Source of the DNA: Rhizobium sp. PDO1-076
Lineage (GTDB): Bacteria > Pseudomonadota > Alphaproteobacteria > Rhizobiales > Rhizobiaceae
DNA length: 64,000 nucleotides
NCBI RefSeq assembly: GCF_000247475.1
Contig: NZ_AHZC01000222.1
Location: 1 to 64,000 of the forward strand
Direction: 5' to 3'
The translations under genes and the position numbers were made by a program. Below the pieces are notes generated by a model. That model was not told the origin of the DNA. It was given only the letters and a program-made list of their open reading frames with translations, and did not search any database. Positions 26,875 to 36,297 of the stretch are shown one piece after another; position 1 is the first letter of the stretch, and every line of letters starts with the position of its first letter.

Positions 26875-27468
26875 TCAGCCCCGGCGGTAGATCCAGAGCT
26901 GTGCGGGCGGGATATTGCGCACGATGAAATCGAAATGCTGGATGTGATAGCTGTGCGGCTTGGCAACGATGGGAGACATCGGGCCGTAGGAGATCTGCAC
27001 GACCGGCCGCCCCGCCGGGACACGATCGAGCAGGTCTTCCAGCAGACGAATGCGTGTTTCCATCGGGAAATTCAACAGCGGCACGGCAGAAACGACGCTG
27101 TCGAATGTCTGGTCGGCGAGTTCGCCGAGCGTTGTTTTCAGGTCAAAGGCGTCGCCCTGGACGAAATGCACCCCCGGATAGCCCTGAACCAGATGATGGA
27201 AGAAATCTTCGGAATATTCGACGGAAACAAGTTTTTCTGGCGGGACACCGCGTGCAAGGATCGCTTTGGTGATTACTCCGGTCCCGGGGCCAAGCTCCAG
27301 AACTGGCAGGCCGGAATGCGGATTGACGACGCTGGCCATCTTCCGGGCGGTGATGGATGAGGTTGGCACGATGGCGCCAACCTGCTTTGGACCCTGCATC
27401 ATGCCTTTGAAGAAACGAATCTCTTCGTTGAATTTCTTCTCGAACCGCTGCTTCAAACGCAAAGCCAT
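26875..27468 (-). CDS. pmtA: Phospholipid N-methyltransferase PmtA
   Basis: The 197-residue SAM-dependent enzyme methylates phosphatidylethanolamine toward phosphatidylcholine at the inner membrane. FNEEIRFFKGMMQGPKQVGA at the N-terminus is an amphipathic membrane-binding segment typical of the Sinorhizobium/Agrobacterium PmtA type. The SAM loop is VLELGPGTGVITKAIL near residue 56, and SAVPLLNFP near 127 is the motif IV region. The ribosome site is not strong. dnaN lies upstream on the same strand. Confidence 0.93.
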   Translation of the reverse strand: MALRLKQRFEKKFNEEIRFFKGMMQGPKQVGAIVPTSSITARKMASVVNPHSGLPVLELGPGTGVITKAILARGVPPEKLVSVEYSEDFFHHLVQGYPGVHFVQGDAFDLKTTLGELADQTFDSVVSAVPLLNFPMETRIRLLEDLLDRVPAGRPVVQISYGPMSPIVAKPHSYHIQHFDFIVRNIPPAQLWIYRRG

Positions 27469-27557
27469 CGCCGTATCCCTGTTTTCAATTTACGTCATGC
27501 AAATCGCTGAGAAGCAATTTCGGAGCAAACTGTCGCAAATACAAGGCCAGATGCCGC

Positions 27558-27578
27558 CCTCGGGCAATTTTCCCGAGG
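27558..27578 (-). terminator. Candidate stem after dnaN
   Basis: CCTCGGG and CCCGAGG form a seven-base stem with a seven-base loop just after the dnaN stop codon. There is no long T tail, so this is at best a weak terminator between dnaN and pmtA. Confidence 0.45.
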
Positions 27579-27583
27579 TTAGG

Positions 27584-28702
27584 CTAAACGCGCATCGGCA
27601 TGAGCACATACAGCGCATCGACGCCGGCCGTGTCGCGGATCAGCGTCGGAGAGCCGGCATCCGCCAGCAGGAAGATGGCGTCATCGCCCGACAATTGCGC
27701 AGTGATATCGAGAAGATACTTGGCATTGAAGCCGATCTCCATCGCATCATTGTCATAGCCGACGGCCACTTCTTCGGTCGCGCTGCCGGAATCCGGGTTG
27801 TTGACGGTCAACAGAAGCTGGCCATCCGACAATGCAAGCTTCACGGCACGGCCGCGCTCCGACGAAATCGTCGAGACACGGTCGACGGCCTGGGCAAAGC
27901 TCTGGCAATCGATGCGCATTTCCTTGTCGTTTGCCGTCGGGATGACGCGCTGGTAGTCGGGGAAGGTGCCATCGATCAGCTTGGAGGTCAGAACGATGGA
28001 GCCGATCGTCAGGCGAATTTTCGAATCCGAAATCTCGATCGCGATGATCAGGTCGGGATTGTCCATCAGCTTCTGCAGTTCGCCGACAGTCTTGCGCGGA
28101 ATGATGATGCCGGGCATGCCTTCGGAACCGGATGGCGCATCGACATCGGCACGCGCCAGGCGGTGGCCGTCGGTCGCAACCGCGCGCAGCTTCAAGGCAC
28201 CGCCCGCTTCGATCGTGTGCAGGAATATGCCGTTCAGGTAATAGCGCGTCTCTTCGGTCGAGATCGCAAACTGGGTCCGGTCGATCAGCATCTTGAAGTC
28301 CGATGCCTTGATCTTGAAGGAATGGCTGAAGCTGCCGGCGGTCAGATCCGGGAAATCCGATTGCGGCAGGCACTGCAGCGAGAATTTCGAGCGACCGGAG
28401 GCAACCGTCATGGTCGAGCCATCCGGATTGGTCGCCAAAAGGACCTCGGAACCATCCGGCAGCTTGCGGACGATGTCGTAGAGCAGGTGGGCCGGCACCG
28501 TGGTCGCTCCAGCCTGCTCGACCATCGCCGGTGTGCCTTCGGTGATCTCCAGATCAAGGTCGGTCGCTTTCATGTCGAGGGCAGCACCCTCGGCCTTCAA
28601 GAGCACGTTCGACAGGATCGGGATCGTATTGCGACGCTCGACCACGCGATGCACATGGTTCAGCGATTTCAGGAGATTGGACCGTTCAAGTGTAATACGC
28701 AT
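27584..28702 (-). CDS. dnaN: DNA polymerase III beta subunit (sliding clamp) DnaN
   Basis: The 372-residue clamp tethers polymerase III to DNA. It starts MRITLERSNLLKSLNHVHRV, contains the three repeated clamp domains with TEETRYYLNGIF near 147 and TDGHRLARAD near 172, and ends LYVLMPMRV, the usual M-P-M-R C-terminus. The ATG at 28702 matches the family start; the open frame upstream has no clamp sequence. It is not next to dnaA here (about 30 kb apart in the window), as is common in alphaproteobacteria. Confidence 0.97.
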   Translation of the reverse strand: MRITLERSNLLKSLNHVHRVVERRNTIPILSNVLLKAEGAALDMKATDLDLEITEGTPAMVEQAGATTVPAHLLYDIVRKLPDGSEVLLATNPDGSTMTVASGRSKFSLQCLPQSDFPDLTAGSFSHSFKIKASDFKMLIDRTQFAISTEETRYYLNGIFLHTIEAGGALKLRAVATDGHRLARADVDAPSGSEGMPGIIIPRKTVGELQKLMDNPDLIIAIEISDSKIRLTIGSIVLTSKLIDGTFPDYQRVIPTANDKEMRIDCQSFAQAVDRVSTISSERGRAVKLALSDGQLLLTVNNPDSGSATEEVAVGYDNDAMEIGFNAKYLLDITAQLSGDDAIFLLADAGSPTLIRDTAGVDALYVLMPMRV

Positions 28703-28934
28703 GGACGCTACCGCTTTCGACATGTCGTCATCCGGTTGCCCGGATCGAATTGAGGCCGGCCTGACCCCGGGCCGGGCGATGTGGACGGGCAAAATGGCAG
28801 GAAAAGAACCACAAAAGCAAGAGGCTTGGCAGTTTTCCACTTGGGCAAGGGCAAACGAAATGCTGGAATGGTTTATTGCCGCCGCGCCCGCCACCGCCCT
28901 TGCTCGCAAAGCGTGGCTGGAGGATAAAGGCGCA

Positions 28935-29852
28935 ATGACAAGCCATGACAATTCCACCGCCCCGATTGCAGCCGCAAAGCGTTACCGCGTCAATGATACG
29001 CTGGTGAATGCGCGGCCGCTTGAGCCCGCACTTTACCTAGTCGCAACGCCGATCGGAAACCTGAGTGACATTACCCTGAGGGCACTGGAAACGCTCGCCG
29101 GTGCAGATGTGCTCGCCTGCGAGGATACGCGGGTCACACGTGTTCTGCTTGATCGCTACGGCATCGAAAATCGGCCCTATGCCTATCATGAGTATAATGC
29201 CGACGAGGCAGGGGCGCGTCTTCTGGCGGCACTTGAAGCCGGAAAATCCGTGGCGCTGGTTTCAGATGCCGGCACGCCGCTGGTCTCCGATCCCGGTTAT
29301 CGCCTAGGTCAGTTGGCCATTGAGGCCGGTCACCGGGTCGTGCCGATCCCCGGCGCATCCGCACCGCTGGCTGCATTGGTCGGATCTGGTCTTCCCAATG
29401 ATGCCTTCCTTTTTGCCGGTTTCCTGCCGACCAAGGACAAGGCACGTCGCGACCGGCTGAACGCGCTGGCCAAGATCCCGGCAACGCTGATCTTCTTCGA
29501 ATCTCCCCATCGCATCGCAGACACCCTGGTGGCGGCAGCTGAAGAACTGGGTGAGGCGCGACCGGCCTCCGTCTGCCGCGAGCTGACCAAGACTTTCGAG
29601 GAATTCCGCCGCGCCCCGCTTGGTGAACTTGCAAAGCAATTTGCCGACCGTACGGTCAAGGGCGAGATCGTTCTGGTGATTGGTCCGCCGGCACCCGATG
29701 CGGCGCCCGATGCCGCCGACGTGGACAGCCTGCTGGCGGAGCTTTCGAGCACCATGCCGACCGCCAAGGCAGCAACCGAGGCCGCAAAGCTGACCGGCCT
29801 GCCACGCAAGGAACTGTACCAGCGCCTGCTCGAGCTTCGGGGAGCTGCGTGA
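28935..29852 (+). CDS. rsmI: 16S rRNA (cytidine(1402)-2'-O)-methyltransferase RsmI
   Basis: The 305-residue SAM methyltransferase modifies C1402 of 16S rRNA. LYLVATPIGNLSDITLRAL near residue 33, EDTRVTRVLLDRYGI near 60, SDAGTPLVSDPG near 100 and FFESPHRI near 188 are family signatures. An AGGATAAAGG site precedes the ATG at 28935. It diverges from dnaN and overlaps the YraN-type gene by four bases, the usual rsmI-yraN pairing. Confidence 0.96.
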   Translation: MTSHDNSTAPIAAAKRYRVNDTLVNARPLEPALYLVATPIGNLSDITLRALETLAGADVLACEDTRVTRVLLDRYGIENRPYAYHEYNADEAGARLLAALEAGKSVALVSDAGTPLVSDPGYRLGQLAIEAGHRVVPIPGASAPLAALVGSGLPNDAFLFAGFLPTKDKARRDRLNALAKIPATLIFFESPHRIADTLVAAAEELGEARPASVCRELTKTFEEFRRAPLGELAKQFADRTVKGEIVLVIGPPAPDAAPDAADVDSLLAELSSTMPTAKAATEAAKLTGLPRKELYQRLLELRGAA

Positions 29853-30217
29853 AATCCGGTCGCGGAGACGCCAGCCGGATCCGCGCCGAACGGCATGGCC
29901 GTTTCTCCGAATATCTCGCCGCCCTTTTTCTGCTGACCCGCGGCTACCGGCTGATGGCGTTCCGTTACCGCACCAAGGTCGGTGAAATCGATATCGTCGC
30001 AAGGCGGGGCGACCTCGTCGCCTTTGTCGAAGTGAAGGCACGCCGCGACCTGATGGCCGGTGTCGATGCGGTCGGATTTGCCAGCCAGAAGCGCATTCGC
30101 GCTGCCGGTGATCAATGGCTGCGGCGCCAGCCCGACGCGGCACGCCTGTCATATCGATATGATATCGTCGTGGTTCGGCCATGGCACTGGCCGCGCCATT
30201 TCCCGGATTCGTTTTAG
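29849..30217 (+). CDS. UPF0102 (YraN) family endonuclease-fold protein
   Basis: The 122-residue protein has the YraN signature GEIDIVARRGDLVAFVEVKAR (written here in part as GEIDIVA and FVEVKAR), an E-x-D ... E-x-K arrangement of the PD-(D/E)XK nuclease fold. It starts with GTG overlapping the rsmI stop (GTGA). Biochemical role is unproven; the family is commonly next to rsmI. Confidence 0.92.
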   Translation: MKSGRGDASRIRAERHGRFSEYLAALFLLTRGYRLMAFRYRTKVGEIDIVARRGDLVAFVEVKARRDLMAGVDAVGFASQKRIRAAGDQWLRRQPDAARLSYRYDIVVVRPWHWPRHFPDSF

Positions 30218-30269
30218 CTTCGTTTTGCTTTCGACATGAGAAGAGCGAAACCCGTCGATTGTGACAGCT

Positions 30270-30287
30270 CTGTCACGAAAGCTTCAA
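30270..30287 (+). promoter_or_regulatory. Candidate PHO box upstream of ugpB
   Basis: CTGTCACGAAAGCTTCAA has a full first repeat (CTGTCA-C) and a weak second repeat at the 11-base period of PhoB sites. An inverted GTGACAG copy at 30261-30267 makes the site palindromic with a two-base spacer. It lies 67 bases before the ugpB start. ugp genes in rhizobia are phosphate-starvation induced; the site itself is an inference. Confidence 0.45.
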
Positions 30288-30353
30288 GGGCGTGTCACGG
30301 AGCGCGCCTAATGCAGGCCTCACCCCAATCAACCGGTGGAGAGGATCTGACCC

Positions 30354-31652
30354 ATGATCAAGAAGATTTGCCTGGCCGCACTGGCCGTATCCATGTCCGC
30401 GTCGACGACGCTTGCCGCAACCGACATCACCTGGTGGCACGGTATGGGTGGCCGCAACGGCGAAGTCATCAACGAACTCGCCCAGAAATTCAACGCGGCC
30501 CAGGCCGAATGCGCCATCACTCCGGTTTCGAAGGGTAGCTACGAAGAAGCCCTGGCATCCGGCATCGCCGCTTTCCGTTCGGGCGAACAGCCGAACATCC
30601 TGCAGGTCTTTGATGCCGGTGCTGCGACCATCATCAACGCCAAGGGTGCGACCATTCCGGCTGAAGACCTCCTGAAGGATAACGGCTTTGCCTTCGACCG
30701 CGAAGCCTTTATCGAGGGCGTCCGCTACTTCTACGCCGACTCGGACGGCAAGTTCGTCGGCATGCCGTTCAACTCCTCGGCGCCGATCATGTATATCAAT
30801 GACGAAGCCCTGAAGAAGGCCGGTGTCGAAGCCCCGAAGACCTGGGAAGAATTCGAAGCCATCGCGCCGAAGCTGAAGGAAGCCGGCTACCTGCCGCTCG
30901 TTCAGTCGCAGCTGACCTGGCAGTTCACCGAGAACTTCTTCTCGCGCAACAACATTCAGTTCGCCTCGAACAACAACGGTTATGACAGCGTCGTCGACAC
31001 GACGATCAACGTCACCGATGAAAACCACGTCATGATGTATGAGAAGCTGAAGGCCTGGTACGATCAGGGCCTGTTCGGCTATTACGGTGCTGCCTGGAAC
31101 GACAACCAGAAGGTCTTTGAAGAAGGCAAGGCCGCTCTCTGGATCGGTTCGTCCGGCTCCTTCGGCGGCCTCCAGAAGACCGCAACCATGCCGTTCTCGG
31201 CAACTTTCCTGCCATACTGGGGTTCGATCAAGGGTGCCGGCGTTCACTCCTTCATCGGTGGTGCTGCCCTGTTCGCAATGGCCGGCAAGTCCGATGCCGA
31301 GAACAAGTGCACGGCTTCGTTCTTCAACTTCCTGACGTCGACCGATGTCCAGAAGTTCTATCACCAGGCGACCGGCTACGTTGCCATCACCAAGGCAGCC
31401 TACGAGCTGGCCAAGTCTGAAGGTTACTACAAGGAAAAGCCGGCTGCCGAAGTTGGTATCCAGCAGCTGTCGCTGCCGGGCGCCGAGTGGGACAAGGGCT
31501 ACCGCCTCGGCTTCTACCCGCAGATCCGCTCGGTGATGGAGCGCGAATACAACCGCATCTTCGCTGGCGAAACCACGCCGAAGGACGCGATGGAGACCAT
31601 CAAGAAGGAAGCCGACGAATTGCTCGCCCGCTTCGCCAAGACCGCCGGCTGA
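30354..31652 (+). CDS. ugpB: sn-Glycerol-3-phosphate ABC transporter substrate-binding protein UgpB
   Basis: The 432-residue periplasmic protein has a signal peptide (residues 1-22, ending TTLAA), then TDITWWHGMGGRNGEVINEL, the UgpB signature. FNSSAPIMYIN near 140 and WIGSSGSFGG near 260 also match. It captures glycerol-3-phosphate or glycerophosphodiesters for the UgpAEC importer. A GGAGAGG site precedes the ATG. A strong hairpin separates it from ugpA, which could keep binding-protein mRNA more abundant. Confidence 0.95.
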   Translation: MIKKICLAALAVSMSASTTLAATDITWWHGMGGRNGEVINELAQKFNAAQAECAITPVSKGSYEEALASGIAAFRSGEQPNILQVFDAGAATIINAKGATIPAEDLLKDNGFAFDREAFIEGVRYFYADSDGKFVGMPFNSSAPIMYINDEALKKAGVEAPKTWEEFEAIAPKLKEAGYLPLVQSQLTWQFTENFFSRNNIQFASNNNGYDSVVDTTINVTDENHVMMYEKLKAWYDQGLFGYYGAAWNDNQKVFEEGKAALWIGSSGSFGGLQKTATMPFSATFLPYWGSIKGAGVHSFIGGAALFAMAGKSDAENKCTASFFNFLTSTDVQKFYHQATGYVAITKAAYELAKSEGYYKEKPAAEVGIQQLSLPGAEWDKGYRLGFYPQIRSVMEREYNRIFAGETTPKDAMETIKKEADELLARFAKTAG

Positions 31653-31674
31653 TCATCACTGTCGCATGAATGAG

Positions 31675-31697
31675 CCCGGGGGTGATGAGCCCCCGGG
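31675..31697 (+). terminator. Stem-loop between ugpB and ugpA
   Basis: CCCGGGGG-TGATGAG-CCCCCGGG forms a perfect eight-base GC stem 22 bases after the ugpB stop. No T run follows, and ugpA begins 21 bases on. It fits an mRNA-processing or stabilising stem that raises ugpB over permease levels. Confidence 0.6.
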
Positions 31698-31718
31698 ACT
31701 TGCGTTGAAAGGGCTCCG

Positions 31719-32600
31719 ATGAAGCGCGTCCAGTTTAACTCCCGCTATCTTCCGTATCTGCTGCTGCTGCCGCAGTTCGTGATCATTACCATCTTCTTCT
31801 ACTGGCCGTCCGCCCAGGCAATCACCTCGTCCTTTTATATCGAGGATCCCTTCGGCTTCGGATCGAGCTTTGTCGGCCTGTCGAACTATACCGATGCGCT
31901 GGGCTCGCCCGAGTACCAGAAGATCGCCCGCTTTACTGTTGCCTACAGCCTGATCGTCACGTTTCTCGCCCTGTCCTTCGGCATGCTTCTGGCGCTGAAG
32001 GCCGATGCCGTCATCCGCGGCCAGTCGTCCTACAAGACGCTTCTGATTGCAGTCTATGCGATCGCCCCGCCGGTTGCCGGCCTGATCGGCATGATGATGT
32101 TCGACCAGCACATTGGCCCGTTCGTGCATTTGGTTGCCTTATTCGGCTGGGACATGAAGGTCGGCATCAATTATTACGACACCGCGTTTGCCATGATCAT
32201 GGTCGCCGTCTGGAACCAGATCCCCTACAATTTCATCTTTTTCCTCTCCGGCCTGCAGGGCATCCCGGCCTCGATCCGCGAGGCGGCTGCCATCGACTGC
32301 AAGTCGGGCACGCGCCGCTTCTGGACGGTCATCCTGCCGCTGCTGACGCCGACGGCCTTCTTCCTGCTGGTCATCAACATGACCTATTCGCTGTTCGACA
32401 CCTTCGGTATCATCGATGTCATCGTGAAGGACAAGCCGGCCAACAATCCGATCACCCTGGTCTACAAGGTCTATCTCGATGGCTTCCGCGGCAACGACCT
32501 CGGCTCTTCCTCGGCCCAGTCGGTCATCCTGATGGTCATAGTCCTTGTGCTGACGCTGATCCAGTTCCGCTTCATCGAACGTCGCGTTCACTACGGTTGA
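31719..32600 (+). CDS. ugpA: sn-Glycerol-3-phosphate ABC transporter permease UgpA
   Basis: The 293-residue inner-membrane protein has six hydrophobic segments, first at about residues 10-30, and the EAA loop SIREAAAIDCKSGTRRFWTV near residues 187-206. It is the first permease of the importer, in the operon order ugpB-A-E-C. ugpE begins ten bases after its stop. Confidence 0.95.
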   Translation: MKRVQFNSRYLPYLLLLPQFVIITIFFYWPSAQAITSSFYIEDPFGFGSSFVGLSNYTDALGSPEYQKIARFTVAYSLIVTFLALSFGMLLALKADAVIRGQSSYKTLLIAVYAIAPPVAGLIGMMMFDQHIGPFVHLVALFGWDMKVGINYYDTAFAMIMVAVWNQIPYNFIFFLSGLQGIPASIREAAAIDCKSGTRRFWTVILPLLTPTAFFLLVINMTYSLFDTFGIIDVIVKDKPANNPITLVYKVYLDGFRGNDLGSSSAQSVILMVIVLVLTLIQFRFIERRVHYG

Positions 32601-32610
32601 GGATCACATC

Positions 32611-33453
32611 ATGTATCGCACTAGGTTCTTCGATCATCTCATTCTTATCTGCGGCGTGATCTTCATGCTCGGGCCGCTGGTCGTTGCCTTCACCACCTCG
32701 ACCCATTCGGCCGCCGAGATCCATACCAACGGCCTGATGCTGAACATCGGCGATGATTTCACCACGACCTATGACAAGGTGCTCTTCAAGAGCGGCGGTT
32801 TCACCGGCCAGGTGACGGGCCTGACCATGGCGATGAACTCGCTGATCCTCGGTCTCGGCTTTGCCATCGGCAAGATCGTGCTGTCGATGCTGGCAGCCTA
32901 TGCCATCGTCTATTTCCGCTTCCGGTTTGCGACCATTGCCTTCTGGCTGATTTTCACCACGCTGCTTCTGCCGCTCGAAGTGCGCATCATGCCGTCCTAC
33001 AAGGTGATGAGCGATCTTGGCCTGCTCAACAGCTATCAGGGCCTGATCCTGCCGCTTCTGGCGTCGGCCACCGGCACGTTCTTCTTCCGCCAGTTCTTCA
33101 AGTCTGTGCCCGATGAACTGCTGGAGGCCGCCCGCATCGACGGCGCCGGACCGGTGAAATTCTTCATCGACGTTCTGGTGCCGCTGTCGCGCACCATGAT
33201 CGCCGCCGTCTTCATCATCATGTTCGTCTATGGCTGGAACCAATATCTCTGGCCGATGCTGATGACCACCGACGAGGGCTTCTACACCCTGATGCGCGGC
33301 ATCAAGCAGATCCTGCAGGTCTGGGTCGGCTCGCAGATCCCCGATTACAACGAAGCCTTTGCCATGGCCGTGCTCGCCATGCTGCCGCCTGTGTTCGTGG
33401 TGGTGGTGTTCCAGAGCTGGTTCATCAAGGGTCTCACCGAAACAGACAAGTAA
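32611..33453 (+). CDS. ugpE: sn-Glycerol-3-phosphate ABC transporter permease UgpE
   Basis: The 280-residue permease has six membrane segments and the EAA loop ELLEAARIDGAGPVKFFIDV near residues 170-189. FTTSTHSAAEIHTNGLM near the N-terminus is typical of UgpE. A GAGGATCA site lies before the ATG. It pairs with UgpA to form the translocation channel. Confidence 0.95.
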   Translation: MYRTRFFDHLILICGVIFMLGPLVVAFTTSTHSAAEIHTNGLMLNIGDDFTTTYDKVLFKSGGFTGQVTGLTMAMNSLILGLGFAIGKIVLSMLAAYAIVYFRFRFATIAFWLIFTTLLLPLEVRIMPSYKVMSDLGLLNSYQGLILPLLASATGTFFFRQFFKSVPDELLEAARIDGAGPVKFFIDVLVPLSRTMIAAVFIIMFVYGWNQYLWPMLMTTDEGFYTLMRGIKQILQVWVGSQIPDYNEAFAMAVLAMLPPVFVVVVFQSWFIKGLTETDK

Positions 33454-33468
33454 GAGAGGATTGCCCCA

Positions 33469-34581
33469 ATGGCTTCCATCGATATCAACCAGGTCTCGAA
33501 AATCTACGACGGCGGCGCCAAGGCCGTGAACGGCGTCGACATCCAGATCGAGGACGGTGAATTCATCGTGCTCGTCGGACCGTCTGGCTGCGGCAAGTCC
33601 ACGCTTTTGCGCATGGTCGCCGGCCTCGAGGAGATCTCGGAAGGAACGGTCTCGATCGGTGACCGCGTCGTCAACCAGATCGAGCCGGCTGACCGCGACA
33701 TCGCCATGGTCTTCCAGAACTATGCGCTTTATCCGCATATGACCGTCTACGACAATCTCGCCTATGGCCTGAAGAACCGCGGCACGCCGAAGACGGAGAT
33801 CGCCGACCGTGTGGCGGAAGCCGCCCGCATGCTGGAGATCGAACCCTATCTGACCCGCAAGCCGCGTGCACTGTCCGGTGGCCAGCGCCAGCGTGTGGCC
33901 ATGGGCCGGGCCATTGTCCGCAAGCCGGCGGTCTTCCTCTTCGACGAGCCGCTTTCCAATCTTGACGCCAAGCTGCGCGTCTCGATGCGCGGCGAAATCC
34001 GCAAGCTGCAGCGCCGGCTGAAGACCACGGCGATCTACGTCACGCATGACCAGCTCGAAGCGATGACCCTGGCCGACCGTCTCGTCGTGCTGAATGGCGG
34101 TATGATCGAGCAGATCGGCACGCCGCTGGAGGTCTACAATCGCCCGGCTTCGACCTTTGTCGCCAGCTTCATCGGCTCCCCCGCGATGAACCTCGTCGAC
34201 GGCGTGATCGAAGGCGGACGTTTGCGCATCGGTGACGTGGAGTTGCCGACCGAGCCACAAGGGATCGCCGATGGGCCGGTCCGGATCGGCATGCGCGCGG
34301 AAGATCTGACCGAAGCAGGCGACGGCGACGCCACGCTGACGCTCGTCGTCGACTATGTGGAGGAACTGGGCGCGCAAAGGCTTGTGCATGGCCTGGTGGG
34401 TGGGCAGCCGCTGACCGCAGTCGTCGCCTCGCATGCGCTGATGACCGACCGCCTGCCATTGAAGATAGCGCCGTCCAAGCTGCATTTCTTCTCAGCTGAA
34501 AACGGCAAGCGCCTGGCTGCTGGTACCGGTGTTACCGAACAGCATGCCGATCGTTCTGTCGCAGAACCGGCCCTGGCCTGA
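33469..34581 (+). CDS. ugpC: sn-Glycerol-3-phosphate ABC transporter ATP-binding protein UgpC
   Basis: The 370-residue ATPase has Walker A GPSGCGKS near residue 37, signature [16 protein letters not shown] near 134, Walker [13 protein letters not shown] near 154 and a C-terminal TOBE/MOBP domain (about 240-350) as in MalK-type proteins. An AGAGGA site precedes the ATG. It closes the ugpBAEC operon and is followed by a very strong terminator. Confidence 0.95.
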   Translation: MASIDINQVSKIYDGGAKAVNGVDIQIEDGEFIVLVGPSGCGKSTLLRMVAGLEEISEGTVSIGDRVVNQIEPADRDIAMVFQNYALYPHMTVYDNLAYGLKNRGTPKTEIADRVAEAARMLEIEPYLTRKPRALSGGQRQRVAMGRAIVRKPAVFLFDEPLSNLDAKLRVSMRGEIRKLQRRLKTTAIYVTHDQLEAMTLADRLVVLNGGMIEQIGTPLEVYNRPASTFVASFIGSPAMNLVDGVIEGGRLRIGDVELPTEPQGIADGPVRIGMRAEDLTEAGDGDATLTLVVDYVEELGAQRLVHGLVGGQPLTAVVASHALMTDRLPLKIAPSKLHFFSAENGKRLAAGTGVTEQHADRSVAEPALA

Positions 34582-34588
34582 CCTGAAA

Positions 34589-34624
34589 TTCGCCGGATCG
34601 CTAAAAGTTTAGCGATCCGGCGAA
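34589..34624 (+). terminator. Terminator of the ugpBAEC operon
   Basis: TTCGCCGGATCGCTAAA at 34589-34605 is perfectly inverted at 34608-34624 (17 pairs on paper, about 15 with a realistic loop). It follows the ugpC stop by eight bases; CCCAATCTTT follows the stem. Confidence 0.8.
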
Positions 34625-34679
34625 CCCAATCTTTGAGACGCCTGCACTAAGGTCCCCTCGAATTTGTTGGGGGATTACA

Positions 34680-35171
34680 ATGCCTTTAAAGCTCATGGTC
34701 GCCGGAATGGCCGCCGTCATGCTCGCCGCACCGCGCCGTCAGTCGGACGAGGCGCCGCCGGTCGTGGCCGCAAGTGGCGACCAGGTCGAGCTGAACCTGT
34801 CGCCAATCAATCCGGACTGGATTATCGATGGGGCTCCGGTAGCGCGTGTCGGCCAGCATTCGACCAGCGCCGACGAGGCAAGCTCGACCGCTGTCTGGGA
34901 CTGCACCGCCGGCGCATTTCGCTGGTTTTTCAGCTGGGACGAGACGGTGGTGATCCAGGAAGGCGAGGTGCATGTCACCGGCGCAGACGGATCGACCCGC
35001 ATCCTGAAGGCCGGCGACATCGCTTATTTCCGCGGTGGCACCTGGGCGACCTGGCGCGTCGACAGCTATGTGCGCAAGATCGCCTTCCTACGCAAGCCTT
35101 TCCCCGAGCCGCTGGCAATCCTGTACCGGATGCGCAATGCGCTGCGTTCCGGCAAATACTGGGCTCTGTGA
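34680..35171 (+). CDS. Cupin domain-containing protein (COG3450 type)
   Basis: The 163-residue protein carries a small cupin core: STAVWDCTAGAFRWFFSWDE near residues 66-85, VIQEGEVHVTG near 88-98 and GDIAYFRGGTWATWRV near 108-123. These match the (S)-ureidoglycine-aminohydrolase-like COG3450 cupins of unknown function. The N-terminus is hydrophobic (residues 4-17) but has no clear signal cleavage. A GGGGGAT site precedes the ATG. It stands alone between the ugp terminator and gshB. Confidence 0.85.
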   Translation: MPLKLMVAGMAAVMLAAPRRQSDEAPPVVAASGDQVELNLSPINPDWIIDGAPVARVGQHSTSADEASSTAVWDCTAGAFRWFFSWDETVVIQEGEVHVTGADGSTRILKAGDIAYFRGGTWATWRVDSYVRKIAFLRKPFPEPLAILYRMRNALRSGKYWAL

Positions 35172-35266
35172 GCTGATCCGACGTTGAGCAGAATTCAAGC
35201 GTTGCGCCGTTGCCATCGTGCCCGGCGCAGCCTAAATCTGCCATGCTTTTCAACGGGGATGCAGTC

Positions 35267-36214
35267 ATGGCAAAAATCACCAATGTCGCGGTCCAGATGG
35301 ACCATGTTTCCGGGATCGGGATCGCGGGCGACTCGACCTTTGCCATGAGCCTCGAGGCGCAGGCCCGCGGCTACAAGCTCTTTCACTACACGCCAGATCG
35401 CCTCAGCATGCGCGACGGCAAGATCTTCGCCACCGTCGAGCCGATGGAACTGCGCGACGTGAAGGGCGATCACTACACCCTCGGCGCACCCGAGCGCGTC
35501 GATCTGTCGAGCATGGACGTGGTGCTGCTGCGCCAGGATCCGCCCTTCGACATGGCCTATATCACCGCGACACACCTGCTCGAGCGCATCCATCCGAAGA
35601 CGCTGGTCGTCAACGACCCGGCCTGGGTGCGCAATTCGCCGGAAAAGATCTTCGTCACCGAATTCGCCGACCTGATGCCGCCAACCCTGATCACCCGCGA
35701 CCCGGAAGAGATTGCCCGCTTCCGTGCCGAGATGGGCGATATCATCCTGAAGCCGCTCTATGGCAATGGCGGCGCCGGCGTTTTCCACTCGACCCGCGAC
35801 GACCGCAATTTCTCCTCGCTGATGGAAATGTTCGGCCAGATGTTCCGCGAGCCCTTCATCGCCCAGGGCTACCTGCCGGCGGTGCGCAAGGGCGACAAGC
35901 GCATTATCCTCGTCGATGGGGAACCCGTCGGCGCGATCAATCGTGTTCCGGCCGAACACGATGCCCGTTCCAACATGCATGCCGGCGGCAAGCCCGAGCC
36001 GACGGAGCTGACGGCCCGCGAACGGGAAATCTGCGCACGCATCGGTCCAGCCCTGCGCGAACGCGGCTTCCTTCTGGTCGGCATCGATGTGATCGGTGAC
36101 TATATGACCGAAATCAACGTCACGTCGCCGACCGGCATTCGCGAGGTCAAGCGTTTCGGCGGTGCCGATATCGCAGCGTTGCTATGGGATGCGATCGAGA
36201 AGAAGCGCACCTAA
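35267..36214 (+). CDS. gshB: Glutathione synthetase GshB
   Basis: The 315-residue ATP-grasp enzyme joins gamma-glutamylcysteine and glycine. [20 protein letters not shown] at the N-terminus, [13 protein letters not shown] near 88, [14 protein letters not shown] near 160 and [16 protein letters not shown] near 275 are the family motifs. The ATG at 35267 has GGGGAT upstream and matches the usual M-A-x-I start; the frame upstream is not conserved-looking. Confidence 0.96.
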   Translation: MAKITNVAVQMDHVSGIGIAGDSTFAMSLEAQARGYKLFHYTPDRLSMRDGKIFATVEPMELRDVKGDHYTLGAPERVDLSSMDVVLLRQDPPFDMAYITATHLLERIHPKTLVVNDPAWVRNSPEKIFVTEFADLMPPTLITRDPEEIARFRAEMGDIILKPLYGNGGAGVFHSTRDDRNFSSLMEMFGQMFREPFIAQGYLPAVRKGDKRIILVDGEPVGAINRVPAEHDARSNMHAGGKPEPTELTAREREICARIGPALRERGFLLVGIDVIGDYMTEINVTSPTGIREVKRFGGADIAALLWDAIEKKRT

Positions 36215-36297
36215 GCCTCTGGAATCGCGCCAGTAGTTCACAATTCGTTCTCGTCACTCAACCGGCTGCAACCGGGCGCCTACCTATGCGCGCCAAT

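Noticed and set aside
27266-28753. 495-residue plus-strand open frame opposite dnaN
   Set aside because: It overlaps the whole of dnaN in antisense and shows no protein family features.
32572-34485. 637-residue minus-strand open frame opposite ugpE and ugpC
   Set aside because: It is a shadow of two clear ABC transporter genes; its composition (many His, Asp, Arg) is typical of antisense reading of GC-rich genes.
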